A stretch of DNA of 64,000 nucleotides, taken from assembly GCF_024707545.1 (NCBI RefSeq), contig NZ_CP062229.1, positions 2,461,501-2,525,500 of the forward strand, written 5' to 3'. Positions 1-7,698 of the stretch are shown in pieces. The position numbers and the translations under genes are program-made. Below the pieces are notes generated by a model. That model was not told where the DNA came from, made no database searches, and was given only the letters and a program-made list of their open reading frames with translations. The stretch comes from Mesorhizobium onobrychidis (lineage in GTDB: Bacteria > Pseudomonadota > Alphaproteobacteria > Rhizobiales > Rhizobiaceae). Position 1 is the stretch's first letter. Every line of letters starts with the position of its first letter.

Positions 1-1
1 A

Positions 2-589
2 TCAGGCAATATCAGCCTGCGGCTCGATGATGGCGGCTGGCTGGTCACACCCACCAATGCCTCGCTAGGATTCCTGGATCCTGCCCGAATTTCACGCCTC
101 GATGCGCAAGGCCGGCTGACCTCTGGCGATGCGCCGACCAAGGAAATTCCATTGCATACTGCGCTCTATCAGACGAGGGCAGAGGCGCGCGCCATCGTGC
201 ACCTGCACTCGACCCACGCAGTTGCCCTTTCAATGCTGCCGGAAATCGATCCTAAGGCGGTGCTGCCGCCGATGACGCCCTACTATCTGATGCGCGCCGG
301 CCAGACCGCGCTGGTGTCCTACCATCGGCCAGGCGACCCGGCGGTTGTCGCTGCGATCAAGGGCCTTGCCGGGCGCTACTCCTCGGTGCTGCTGGCAAAC
401 CACGGTCCCGTGGTCGCGGGCGAAACGCTCGAGGCCGCCGTATTCGCTACCGAGGAGTTGGAGGAAACCGCAAGGCTCTATCTGCTGTTACGCGGCCTCA
501 ATCCCCGCTACCTGTCGCCGGAACAGGTCGCCGATTTGGTGCGGGTTTTCGGGATATCCTTGCCGGAGCAAGACGGGCACCACCATTAG
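2..589 (+). CDS. class II aldolase/adducin family protein, OtnC-like (5' truncated by window)
   Basis: The reading frame is open from the first bases of the window, so the N-terminus (roughly 15-20 residues by family length) lies outside it; 195 residues are visible. An SGNIS loop near the start corresponds to the phosphate/substrate loop of class II aldolases. HLHSTH at about residues 67-72 and NHG at about 133-135 carry the histidines that bind the catalytic divalent metal. The HLHSTH form resembles 3-oxo-tetronate 4-phosphate decarboxylase (OtnC) and related sugar-phosphate aldolases or decarboxylases. The exact substrate is inference, and upstream partners (kinase, dehydrogenase) are not visible. 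It ends in a short His-rich tail and converges with the next gene. Confidence 0.85.
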   Translation, partial: SGNISLRLDDGGWLVTPTNASLGFLDPARISRLDAQGRLTSGDAPTKEIPLHTALYQTRAEARAIVHLHSTHAVALSMLPEIDPKAVLPPMTPYYLMRAGQTALVSYHRPGDPAVVAAIKGLAGRYSSVLLANHGPVVAGETLEAAVFATEELEETARLYLLLRGLNPRYLSPEQVADLVRVFGISLPEQDGHHH

Positions 590-596
590 CATACCC

Positions 597-1301
597 TCAG
601 CGCGTGCCTGATGTTATCTCACGGTATGAGAGTAGTGCGTAGATAAAGGTCAGTGTCCCGGCAAGTTCGAGACCTTCTTCGATGTTCGCCAGAATGCGAT
701 AGCGCAAGGATTCCATACCTTCCGCCTCTGCAACGCTGCCGCCGACCATTTCAAACCCGACCGCTCCGCCAAGAAACAGCGCCGCCGAAACCGCCAACAG
801 CACGGCGAGCGATGTCGGAAAAGAGCGGATGAATGGAACAAAGGCAGCTAGCCCCACCAAGCTAAGGATGCCTGCCGGCGCTGCCCATGCAAAATACAGC
901 AGGCCCGTATTGGTTGACCTGGCAGCCAACGCAGCGGATAGCTTCTCATGAAGGCCCGTGAATTCATCGAAAGAAAGAAGCAGGAACAGGAAGCCTAAGA
1001 AGTACCAATGCCAGGTGAACTGACTGCTACGGCCCGCCGCATCGTCTCCGCACTGAAATAGAAGACGGCTACAGAAAAAAAGCGCCAGCACGGAGACCCA
1101 AGTGAACGCGCTCCGTTCCACATCGACATCGAGGAGCCATATTTTTGTCGAAAGGTCCGGCTTCTTTCCAGCGTACAAGCTTAAATCTTGTGCAACACCT
1201 GCACAAAGAATCAGCAGAGATAATACTGCAACTAGGGCGAGTATCGGTCTCCATTCGCTGAACAGAAGCGGGGCTTCCCTTCCCACCCTTACAATTGTCA
1301 T
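597..1301 (-). CDS. multipass membrane protein of unknown function
   Basis: I do not recognise this 234-residue protein. About six hydrophobic segments are visible, for example ILALVAVLSLLILCAGVA near the N-terminus, WYFLGFLFLLLSF in the middle and AGTLTFIYALLSY at the C-terminus, so it is probably an inner-membrane protein. A conserved-looking acidic stretch, SFDEFTGLHEKL, follows the third segment and could be functional. The ATG at 1301 is preferred because an AAGGGTGGG ribosome-binding stretch lies directly upstream; an in-frame start at 1316 is possible. The start region lies in a 22-bp tandem duplication. It converges with the aldolase, with a gap of only a few bases. Confidence 0.6.
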   Translation of the reverse strand: MTIVRVGREAPLLFSEWRPILALVAVLSLLILCAGVAQDLSLYAGKKPDLSTKIWLLDVDVERSAFTWVSVLALFFCSRLLFQCGDDAAGRSSQFTWHWYFLGFLFLLLSFDEFTGLHEKLSAALAARSTNTGLLYFAWAAPAGILSLVGLAAFVPFIRSFPTSLAVLLAVSAALFLGGAVGFEMVGGSVAEAEGMESLRYRILANIEEGLELAGTLTFIYALLSYREITSGTR

Positions 1302-1324
1302 ATCCCACCCTTGCAATTGTCACA
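1281..1324. repeat. 22-bp tandem duplication over a start codon
   Basis: Two adjacent copies of a 22-bp unit (1281-1302 and 1303-1324) differ at only a few bases. Each copy carries, on the minus strand, a potential start codon (ATG at 1301, GTG at 1323) followed by ACAATTG and a GGGTGGG stretch. Because 22 is not a multiple of three, the outer start is out of frame with the membrane protein, while its body supplies the ribosome-binding sequence of the inner start. Confidence 0.8.
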
Positions 1325-1370
1325 AAAGCGTCACATAAAGATTAGCAACTTGTCAACCATTAGCGTTCCA

Positions 1371-1490
1371 ATGCGTAGCGACGGAAACAAGTTCGAGTCA
1401 TTACTCGGCGCAGGCTTGCTTGCTCTCCTAACGGCGTTGGCCGGGCTCATCGTTTTCTACGAGGTCGAGGTGGTATTTCCGTTGGGGTGA
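1371..1490 (+). CDS. possible 39-residue single-span membrane protein
   Basis: ATG at 1371 opens a 39-codon frame ending in TGA at 1488-1490. The product has a short polar N-terminus (MRSDGNKFES), one strongly hydrophobic stretch (about residues 11-31, LLGAGLLALLTALAGLIVFY) and a short acidic tail. That profile is typical of small membrane proteins and unusual for a random frame. It sits divergently from the six-span membrane protein. No strong ribosome-binding site is visible, so translation is uncertain. The rest of 1302-1651 shows no other gene. Confidence 0.4.
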   Translation: MRSDGNKFESLLGAGLLALLTALAGLIVFYEVEVVFPLG

Positions 1491-1651
1491 CGCGTTGCCA
1501 ACGTCACCGCTGAATGCCACGCCATTTTTGCAGAACCTGACGCGCACAACTTGCCCTTCGCGCAAAAGCTCGAGTCGACCCTTCTCGGACCTTCGGCAGG
1601 TTCACTTATTGAACCGCGTACGGCCGGAATAACTGGAATCAGTCCCCAGCG

Positions 1652-2764
1652 TCAGTCCTTGGATGCCGTGATGACGAGCGCCGGCATGTCGAAAGCGACG
1701 GCGCCGACCGCTGTCACGAAAGGCATAAGTGCCCGCTCGGCCTCCTCCAGAAGCCGCTTGAACTGCTCGTTGTCCAAAAGCCCGCCCAACGTCCAGATGC
1801 AGGCTCTTTCAGTTGAGATCAGCGACTCGATCGAGGCAAAACGGACCGTTCCGCGGTGCCGCTTCACCTCGGCACGCTCTATGCCTGCCTTCGCGCAGAG
1901 CGAACGCAGTCGCTCCGCATTGCCGAGCACAAAGGGCGCGCGGAACGCATTCGCAACGTCGCTTCCAAACAGCCGTTCAAGCATATCCGCCACTGCGGCA
2001 TAGCCGGGCGACTGGTCGAGCGAGTCGCAGACTGCGACGGCGAACCGGCCGCCGGTCTTAAGCACGCGCATCATTTCCCGCAGTCCGGCTGCTCGATCCT
2101 CGAAGAACATCAGGCCAAACTGGCTGACTGCGGCGTCGAAGCTTTCATCCGGAAAAGGAATCTGCTCGGCGCGCCCTTCTCGCCATTCGATGCGAGTGCT
2201 TTTGCGGCGAGCAACGCAAAGCATGTCGGGATTGGGGTCAAGGCCGACCACCTTGCCCTCCGTGCGAACGCGATCGAGGGCCGCGAGCGCCAGCACACCC
2301 GTACCGCAGGCAATGTCGATCACGCGGTTGCCCCTCCCTATTCGCGCCTCGGCGGCGACGATCGGTCCCCATTGTCGGAATAGCGCTGGAACGAACAGTG
2401 AGTCGTAGATTTCAGCCGGAGTTTTCGATGTCCCCACCCGGCGGGTCTGGACCGCCGCTTCCTCCGATCCTGGCGTTGCACCTTCAAGGAACACTGCGTT
2501 GGATCGGGTTCCGGCGACGCGAAGCGCCTTCAGCGGCTCGTATTCGGGCGATGAATACCAGCGCTGGGCATGCTCGCCGTCGGCAAATTCGACGATGACC
2601 GGATAGACCGGCTGCCAGTCTCCTTCGACAAGGTCGGATTTCCCGCCCAGCACCAAATAGCGCCCTCCATACTGTTCAACCGTTGCAAAGACCCCTGCCA
2701 GATACTGCTCGATCTTGGCTTGGTCAGTGATTTCACGCACGTCGAAGAAGCAATAAGTAGACAT
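1652..2764 (-). CDS. DUF1330 - SAM-dependent methyltransferase fusion protein
   Basis: A 370-residue protein with two parts. Residues 1 to about 95 form a DUF1330-like ferredoxin-fold domain (YCFFDVREITD, YPVIVEFADGEHAQRWYSS). Residues from about 115 form a class I methyltransferase, with the SAM-binding motif VIDIACGTGVLAL at about 148-160, an acidic GLDPN loop and a motif resembling the UbiE/Methyltransf_11 group. The start at 2764 is set by a GGAGG ribosome-binding site about 8 nt upstream; an upstream extension to 2944 would overlap the divergent AraC gene. The methyl acceptor is unknown. Divergence from an AraC-type regulator 77 bp away suggests that regulator controls it (inference). 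Confidence 0.8.
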   Translation of the reverse strand: MSTYCFFDVREITDQAKIEQYLAGVFATVEQYGGRYLVLGGKSDLVEGDWQPVYPVIVEFADGEHAQRWYSSPEYEPLKALRVAGTRSNAVFLEGATPGSEEAAVQTRRVGTSKTPAEIYDSLFVPALFRQWGPIVAAEARIGRGNRVIDIACGTGVLALAALDRVRTEGKVVGLDPNPDMLCVARRKSTRIEWREGRAEQIPFPDESFDAAVSQFGLMFFEDRAAGLREMMRVLKTGGRFAVAVCDSLDQSPGYAAVADMLERLFGSDVANAFRAPFVLGNAERLRSLCAKAGIERAEVKRHRGTVRFASIESLISTERACIWTLGGLLDNEQFKRLLEEAERALMPFVTAVGAVAFDMPALVITASKD

Positions 2765-2841
2765 GGCCGACCTCCGTTGATCGCATGGACTCCACGGGAT
2801 GCGCGGTGGATATGCTGTTCGGCGCATTGTAGACTTGGTCC

Positions 2842-3939
2842 ATGGGCACGCTCCATGACCCAGCGTCTCAATCGCTTGCCGCAGCGTCCGTCCTTGCGCC
2901 ATCGCCTGGGCGGCCACCGGACGAGGTCGTTCCCGATGCCGCACCTTCGGCGACGCCGGACAAGGATGTGCTTTCGGATGTGCTGCGCGTGATAAAGCTT
3001 ACCGGCGCGCTTTTCTTCCGGGTCGATGCCTCTTCGCCCTGGAGTGTGGAAGTGCCGCGGGCGGATTCATTTGCCCATGTCATTCTGCCGCGCGCCCAAC
3101 ATGTGATTTCCTACCACATAATCACCCAAGGATCGGGCTCGGTCAGCATCGGTGATGGTCCGCCGACGGAGTTTGCCGAAGGCGACATACTTGTGATCCC
3201 GCATGAGGATTCGTACGTGATGTGCAGTGCGTCCGGAGTGCGATCAGGTTTGAGCCTGCAAGATTCGCTCGATTTCTTTCGCGCCATGGCGGCCGGACAA
3301 CTCCCCTTCGTGGTCAACGAAGGTGGCGACGGCCCCTTCCTGACCAGATATGTCTGCGGTTTTCTTGGTTGCGATGCACGGCCGTTCAATCCTCTGCTCG
3401 GGGCCTTTCCTCCGCTGATACGCATCCGGCGCGCGGCCGGCGCCCCGAGCGATCTACTCGACCGGCTGATCGAACTAACGCTGGCAGAGGTGTCCGCTCA
3501 GCGGCCTGGCGCTGAATGCATCCGTCTGCGCCTCAGCGAGCTGATGTTCGTTGAGGTCGTTCGCCGCTATCTTGAGGCACTGCCGCCGGAGCAGACCGGC
3601 TGGCTGGCCGGCTTGCGCGACCCCGCCGTCGGCCGGGCTGTTGCGCTTGTTCACGAGAATCCGGCGCGTGGCTGGACAATTGAAGAACTTGCACGCGAAA
3701 CCGGCGTCTCGCGGTCCGTCCTTGCGGCCCGCTTCACGCGTCTCGTCGGCTGCCCGCCGATGCAATATCTCACGCGATGGCGCGTGCAACTGGCCTCACG
3801 ACTGCTCACTGATGGGCTGGCCAAAGTCTCGGCGGTCGGGCGTGAGGTCGGCTACGAGTCCGAAGCGGCCTTCAGCCGGAGCTTCAAGAAGCTTGCGGGC
3901 ATCTCGCCGGCTGGGTGGCGCGACGGCCGGCGCGGATAG
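2842..3939 (+). CDS. AraC-family transcriptional regulator with cupin-type sensor domain
   Basis: A 365-residue regulator. After a disordered Pro/Ala-rich extension of about 45 residues comes a cupin-like ligand domain (VISYHIITQGSGSVSIGDG, FAEGDILVIPHED), as in the AraC cupin_6 group. The C-terminal 100 residues hold two helix-turn-helix motifs (WTIEELARETGVSRSVLAARF and AVGREVGYESEAAFSRSFKK), ending in the usual FKKLAGISPAGWR. Such proteins sense a small molecule and commonly regulate a divergent neighbour, here the DUF1330-methyltransferase gene. The start at 2842 is the first ATG in frame; the N-terminal extension looks poorly conserved, so a later start is possible. Confidence 0.85.
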   Translation: MGTLHDPASQSLAAASVLAPSPGRPPDEVVPDAAPSATPDKDVLSDVLRVIKLTGALFFRVDASSPWSVEVPRADSFAHVILPRAQHVISYHIITQGSGSVSIGDGPPTEFAEGDILVIPHEDSYVMCSASGVRSGLSLQDSLDFFRAMAAGQLPFVVNEGGDGPFLTRYVCGFLGCDARPFNPLLGAFPPLIRIRRAAGAPSDLLDRLIELTLAEVSAQRPGAECIRLRLSELMFVEVVRRYLEALPPEQTGWLAGLRDPAVGRAVALVHENPARGWTIEELARETGVSRSVLAARFTRLVGCPPMQYLTRWRVQLASRLLTDGLAKVSAVGREVGYESEAAFSRSFKKLAGISPAGWRDGRRG

Positions 3940-4286
3940 CCGGGCGGCCGGAGGCCAATTTGGGGAACACAATATGCCCCGACTGGCGACGGCCGCTCGC
4001 GCATCCGCATGGCCGATGGCAATATCAATCTCGGCAAATTTTGAGCCGGTGCAACTCGGTGGCAGCATTGGGTCAATATTGTTGAAAACGCCTCGGCCAA
4101 ACCATTCAAGCGGCTTGCGCAGAACACTGTTTCACGAGAGGTCGGATTAATGAATCCTGTTTCCAAGAAGAGCCTCGCCAAGAAATAGAATTCTATCGTC
4201 GGCGCATGCTTCGTGGCGCTCCTGACCTTTCAACAATATCGGTCAAGAGCTGACATTCGAAGGGGCCTCACACATCGTGTTGATTG
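3940..4286. other. intergenic region, possible degraded coding remnants
   Basis: No convincing gene. Short open stretches appear, such as one ending TGDGRSRIRMADGNINLGKF before a stop near 4040 and an 11-codon MNPVSKKSLAKK frame at 4150. They are interrupted by stops and I could not assign a family. The region is less GC-rich than its neighbours. Confidence 0.4.
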
Positions 4287-5597
4287 TTACCGCACGATTT
4301 CGCGGTGACCGCCGGGCAGGCGGGTGGCGATGAGCTTGTCGATGCGGCGGCCGTCGAGGTCGACGACCTCGAAGCGCCAGCCCTGCGCATCCACGCATTC
4401 GCCGGTCGCCGGCAGATGGTGCATGTGCGACAGCACGTAACCTGCGACGGTCTCGTAGTCGCGGTTCTCGGGCAGGTCGATGCCGAGAACGTCTGCCATC
4501 TCGTCGGCCTGCATGTAGCCGGCAAGCAGCCATGAGCCGTCCTCGCGCTTGACGGCGTTTTCCTCGTCGCCGGCGTCGAGGTCCGCCCGGAAGACGCCGG
4601 TGATGGCTTCCAGTATGTCCGCCGGGGTGACGATGCCTTCGAAATGGCCGTATTCGTCATGGACCAGCGCCATCGGCACGTTGGACTCCTTGAGTGTCGA
4701 AAGGACATCCAGCGCGTCGGCCTGGTCATGGACGATCGGAGCGGTGCGCACGTGCCGGCGCGGGTCGAGTGCGCGACCGCCAAGCATCGCGGCCAGCACG
4801 TCGCGGGTCTGGACGACGCCGATCATGGCGTCGACACTGCCATCGCCGGCCGGCAGGCGCGAATGCTGGGTCTCCATCAAGAGCTTCTTGATTGCCACCT
4901 CATCGGACTGCAGGTTGATCCAGTCGACCTCGGTGCGCGGCGTCATCACCGCGCGGACGGCGCGGTCGCCGAGCCGCATGACGCCGGCGATCATGCGCCG
5001 CTCGTCGGATTCGATGGTGCCGTGATGTTCGGCTTCGGCGACCAGCATCTTGATCTCCTCGTCGGTGACCTTCTCCTCGCTTTCACCGCGCTGGCCGAGC
5101 AGCCACAGCATAGCGCGGCCGGAAATGTCGAGCAGGAAGACCAGCGGCGCCGAGACGGTGGCGAGGATGGTCATCGCCGGAGCAACCCTGGCGGCGACGC
5201 GTTCGGGATCGCGCAGCGCGATCTGCTTCGGCACCAGTTCGCCGATGATGAGCGAGAAGTAGGTGATGAGGGCGACGACGATGCCGACGCCGATCGGGTC
5301 GGCAAGGCTTTCGCGGACGCCGGTCGATGCCAGGAACACGGACAGCCGCTCGCCGAGCGTGGCGCCGGAAAAGGCGCCGGACAAAACACCGACCAGGGTG
5401 ATGCCGATCTGCACCGACGACAGGAATTTGCCGGGATTGGAGCCGAGCGCCAAGGCGCGGCCGGCGCCCTTGACATCGCGGTCGATCATCGCCCTGAGGC
5501 GGGCCGGCCGTGACGAGACGATGGCAAGTTCGGACATTGCCAGAAGGCCGTTCACGCAGATGAGGGCGGCCACGATGGCGATTTCAGCATAGAGCAT
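4287..5597 (-). CDS. hemolysin/CorC-family CNNM-CBS membrane protein
   Basis: A 436-residue protein with the order typical of the CorC/HlyC (UPF0053) family. An N-terminal CNNM membrane domain of about 190 residues has four hydrophobic segments (AEIAIVAALICVNGLLAMSELAIV first). A CBS pair follows (AVMTPRTEVDWI, VPMALVHDEYGHFEGIVTPADI), and a C-terminal transporter-associated domain from about residue 355 ends in GGHREIVR. The family is linked to magnesium/cobalt efflux or homeostasis; the 'hemolysin' name is historical. Its neighbours do not refine the role. Confidence 0.9.
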   Translation of the reverse strand: MLYAEIAIVAALICVNGLLAMSELAIVSSRPARLRAMIDRDVKGAGRALALGSNPGKFLSSVQIGITLVGVLSGAFSGATLGERLSVFLASTGVRESLADPIGVGIVVALITYFSLIIGELVPKQIALRDPERVAARVAPAMTILATVSAPLVFLLDISGRAMLWLLGQRGESEEKVTDEEIKMLVAEAEHHGTIESDERRMIAGVMRLGDRAVRAVMTPRTEVDWINLQSDEVAIKKLLMETQHSRLPAGDGSVDAMIGVVQTRDVLAAMLGGRALDPRRHVRTAPIVHDQADALDVLSTLKESNVPMALVHDEYGHFEGIVTPADILEAITGVFRADLDAGDEENAVKREDGSWLLAGYMQADEMADVLGIDLPENRDYETVAGYVLSHMHHLPATGECVDAQGWRFEVVDLDGRRIDKLIATRLPGGHREIVR

Positions 5598-5679
5598 GCG
5601 GGGTCAATAGCATTGCGGCGCGGTCTTCGAAAATAGATCGCGGTCATTTTTCATGCCGGCGGGCGCAACCATCTCATGC

Positions 5680-5844
5680 GGCATCCCATGGCGGCGCGCC
5701 TTCGAGCGGATGAACGAGGCGATCGAGACCGATTGCGATCAAGCCGGTGATCGACAAGATCTATGGTTTCGACGCGGTGCCGCAGGCTTTCGAACTCTGG
5801 AGAGGGGATCGTTCGGCGAAGTCGTGATCGCCGGCTCCCGATAG
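5680..5844 (+). pseudogene. C-terminal remnant of a zinc-type alcohol dehydrogenase / quinone oxidoreductase
   Basis: Three successive reading-frame segments on the plus strand spell the end of a medium-chain dehydrogenase. FERMNEAIET is in one frame, PVIDKIYGFDAVPQAFELWRG follows in a second, and GSFGEVVIAGSR then stop is back in the first. The order matches the family pattern of an MNRAIE helix, PVID, an AFE..L helix and a final GKVVI strand. The frame changes and the absence of any upstream catalytic or nucleotide-binding domain mark it as a decayed fragment. The family assignment rests on motif recall only. Confidence 0.6.
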
Positions 5845-5889
5845 CGGCCGTTAGGCGATGAGGCGGAAGACCGGCCGTTCGCCTTGCGC

Positions 5890-6597
5890 CTACGGCAATT
5901 GCAGCAGCACGCCCACTACCGCCTTGCCGTCGGTGAAATAGGGATCGCCGCCGCCATTGCGCCCGGTCTTTGTCGCACCGATGCCCGATATCTCGCTGGT
6001 CGAAATCAGCATGCCTGCGGCAGACAGGTCGCGGATCAGGAAGTCGCGCTCGGCGTCGATGTCGGCACCGATATGGTGGGTGATCGCACCGGTGTCGTGG
6101 CTGAGGCCGACGCCGCGATCGAAGCTTGCCGACCCCAGCCAGAGCGGCCGGCCATCGTCTCCGGTCGCATCGGTCTGCCAGAAGCGGACGTGATGACGCC
6201 GGTCGGCACTGTCGCCGACCGGCTTCTCGAAGGCCAGATCCTGTGCACGGCCTTCGAATAACAACCGGCTGACCGGCGCGTCGGGATAGGGCCGATCGAA
6301 CAGCACGCTTTCGCCGATCTCGATCGCGGTCTTCAGCGTAAGGGCGTCGGCCGTGTCCCACCCGGCGACGGCGAAGGCGTGGACCAGCTCTTTTTTGGTA
6401 CCGACAAGGCCGACATTGATCGGATCGCCCGCAATACCTTGCGGCGTGTGCGTCACCATCTCGAAGCGCTGCGTACGGAAATTGCGGTCCCGCAGGGTCC
6501 AGAATTCCGGTGCGGCGAAATAGGCGAGCACGAGATAGCCGGCACAGAACGCCACCAGCCAGATCGTTGCACGTCGTCGAAGGCTCCGTCGGCTCAC
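5890..6597 (-). CDS. LssY C-terminal domain protein
   Basis: A 235-residue protein with one N-terminal membrane anchor (about residues 12-29, WLVAFCAGYLVLAYFAA) and a body resembling the LssY C-terminal domain: DPINVGLVGTKKELVHAFAVAGW, then SVLFDRPYPDAPVSRLLFEGR and HHVRFWQT. LssY domains occur alone or fused to DedA/PAP2 membrane proteins and have no firm function; here the domain stands alone. It lies upstream of, and in the same direction as, the dehydrogenase-remnant region, with no clear operon partner. Confidence 0.75.
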   Translation of the reverse strand: MSRRSLRRRATIWLVAFCAGYLVLAYFAAPEFWTLRDRNFRTQRFEMVTHTPQGIAGDPINVGLVGTKKELVHAFAVAGWDTADALTLKTAIEIGESVLFDRPYPDAPVSRLLFEGRAQDLAFEKPVGDSADRRHHVRFWQTDATGDDGRPLWLGSASFDRGVGLSHDTGAITHHIGADIDAERDFLIRDLSAAGMLISTSEISGIGATKTGRNGGGDPYFTDGKAVVGVLLQLP

Positions 6598-6686
6598 GAG
6601 ACACCACCCAGGCGATACGGCATCACCTAATGTGGCGTCATTCTACGCGGCGGCGCAGACCTTGGGCAGTGGGCATGCGCTCGGGC

Positions 6687-7502
6687 TCAGCGGCAGGCGC
6701 GGTAGCCGTTCTTGCGGTTCTTGATGTCGAAATGGAAGTGGTTGCGGTGGTCATAATTGTAGCCGGGGCCGAGCACAGTGGTGAAATACTGGCAGCCGTC
6801 GGCGCGCACAGTGTTGAGGAAGCCGCGCGTGCGGAAGGCAAACAGGCCGGGCTTGCGCACGTCGATATCTTTGCCATTGCCGAGCTCGATGCTCATGACG
6901 TCCAGCGCGTTGCCCTTGCCGTGCTCCGACAGCACGCCTTCGCCGGCGATCCTGCGGCAGGAATAGCTCGATCCCTGGCGAATGGTCTTGACGCCGGAGA
7001 AATAACGCCAGCGGGCGGACGGGACCAGTTCATTCTTGGCCCAGCCGGCGAAGGTGGCGGCCATGTCGCAGGTCAGCGTCGCGGCCGGCTTCATCCCGAT
7101 GCTGCCGATGGCCGAAATCTTGACCGGATAGTCGATGCCGCACTGGCCTTCGCGGATCGGCGCAAGATCGGTGTAGACTACGCCCAGGCGTTTCAGTTCG
7201 TTGCGGCAGTCGACCTCGCTGGCCGGCATCTGTTCGGTCGGCGCCATCGGCTCGTCTATGCGCGGATAGGCGGCGGTCATGTATGGGTTGGACGGGACGA
7301 GGCTCTGCATTCCGGCATATTTCGGGCCGGCGTAGTTCGGAACGGCTGATGTCTGGCTGCCGACATCGACGGCCGGTTCCAGCGAAAGCACGCTGCCGGT
7401 GGTGCAGGCCGAGATCGCTGCGATGGCAAGGCCGCCGGCAATCATGCGCGCGCGTCTGGTTTGCCGCACGGCGACGAACGCGGCGCGAATTATCCCGGCC
7501 AT
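6687..7502 (-). CDS. extensin-like C-terminal domain lipoprotein
   Basis: The N-terminus carries a signal peptide with a lipobox-like AISAC at about residues 31-35. After a variable linker come the features of the Extensin_C family: a conserved Cys-rich start (VDCRNELKRLGV), GCGI-like cysteines, LSEHGKGNALDV with the His/Asp residues of a peptidase-like fold, and HFHFDIK near the end. That pattern suggests a periplasmic or outer-membrane D-alanyl-D-alanine-peptidase-like fold acting on the envelope (inference). ATG at 7502 is chosen; a TTG two codons upstream is also in frame. A paralogue lies directly upstream. Confidence 0.85.
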   Translation of the reverse strand: MAGIIRAAFVAVRQTRRARMIAGGLAIAAISACTTGSVLSLEPAVDVGSQTSAVPNYAGPKYAGMQSLVPSNPYMTAAYPRIDEPMAPTEQMPASEVDCRNELKRLGVVYTDLAPIREGQCGIDYPVKISAIGSIGMKPAATLTCDMAATFAGWAKNELVPSARWRYFSGVKTIRQGSSYSCRRIAGEGVLSEHGKGNALDVMSIELGNGKDIDVRKPGLFAFRTRGFLNTVRADGCQYFTTVLGPGYNYDHRNHFHFDIKNRKNGYRACR

Positions 7503-7521
7503 CGACAAGATCCCTGTCCCC

Positions 7522-7606
7522 GAGCCTGATCCCGATCAGGCTCTGTCTCGTTGTTTGATCATGATCTTTCTCCGAAAACCGGATCCCACTTTTCGGGATC
7601 ATGATC
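7522..7606. repeat. two intergenic palindromes between extensin-like genes
   Basis: GAGCCTGATC and its exact complement (7522-7531 and 7534-7543) form a 10-bp stem with a 2-base loop. Just downstream, GATCATGATC occurs at 7557-7566 and 7597-7606, flanking CCGAAAA and TTTTCGG, which pair. The second unit matches a palindromic intergenic motif I associate with rhizobial genomes. Either could act as a transcript-end or mRNA-stability element. Confidence 0.7.
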
Positions 7607-7698
7607 AGATGAGACGAAGCTTAACCGCCAAGAGTAAAGGAAAAATCAGCGGCTGCGTTTACGGCTGCGGCCAAATTGCGGCGCGCAGATCGGATCCG

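Noticed and set aside
4150..4286. Possible remnant of a chemotaxis receptor (MNPVSKKSLAKK then stop, then NSIVGACFVALLTF)
   Set aside because: Too short and too weak to assign; left as unassigned intergenic sequence.
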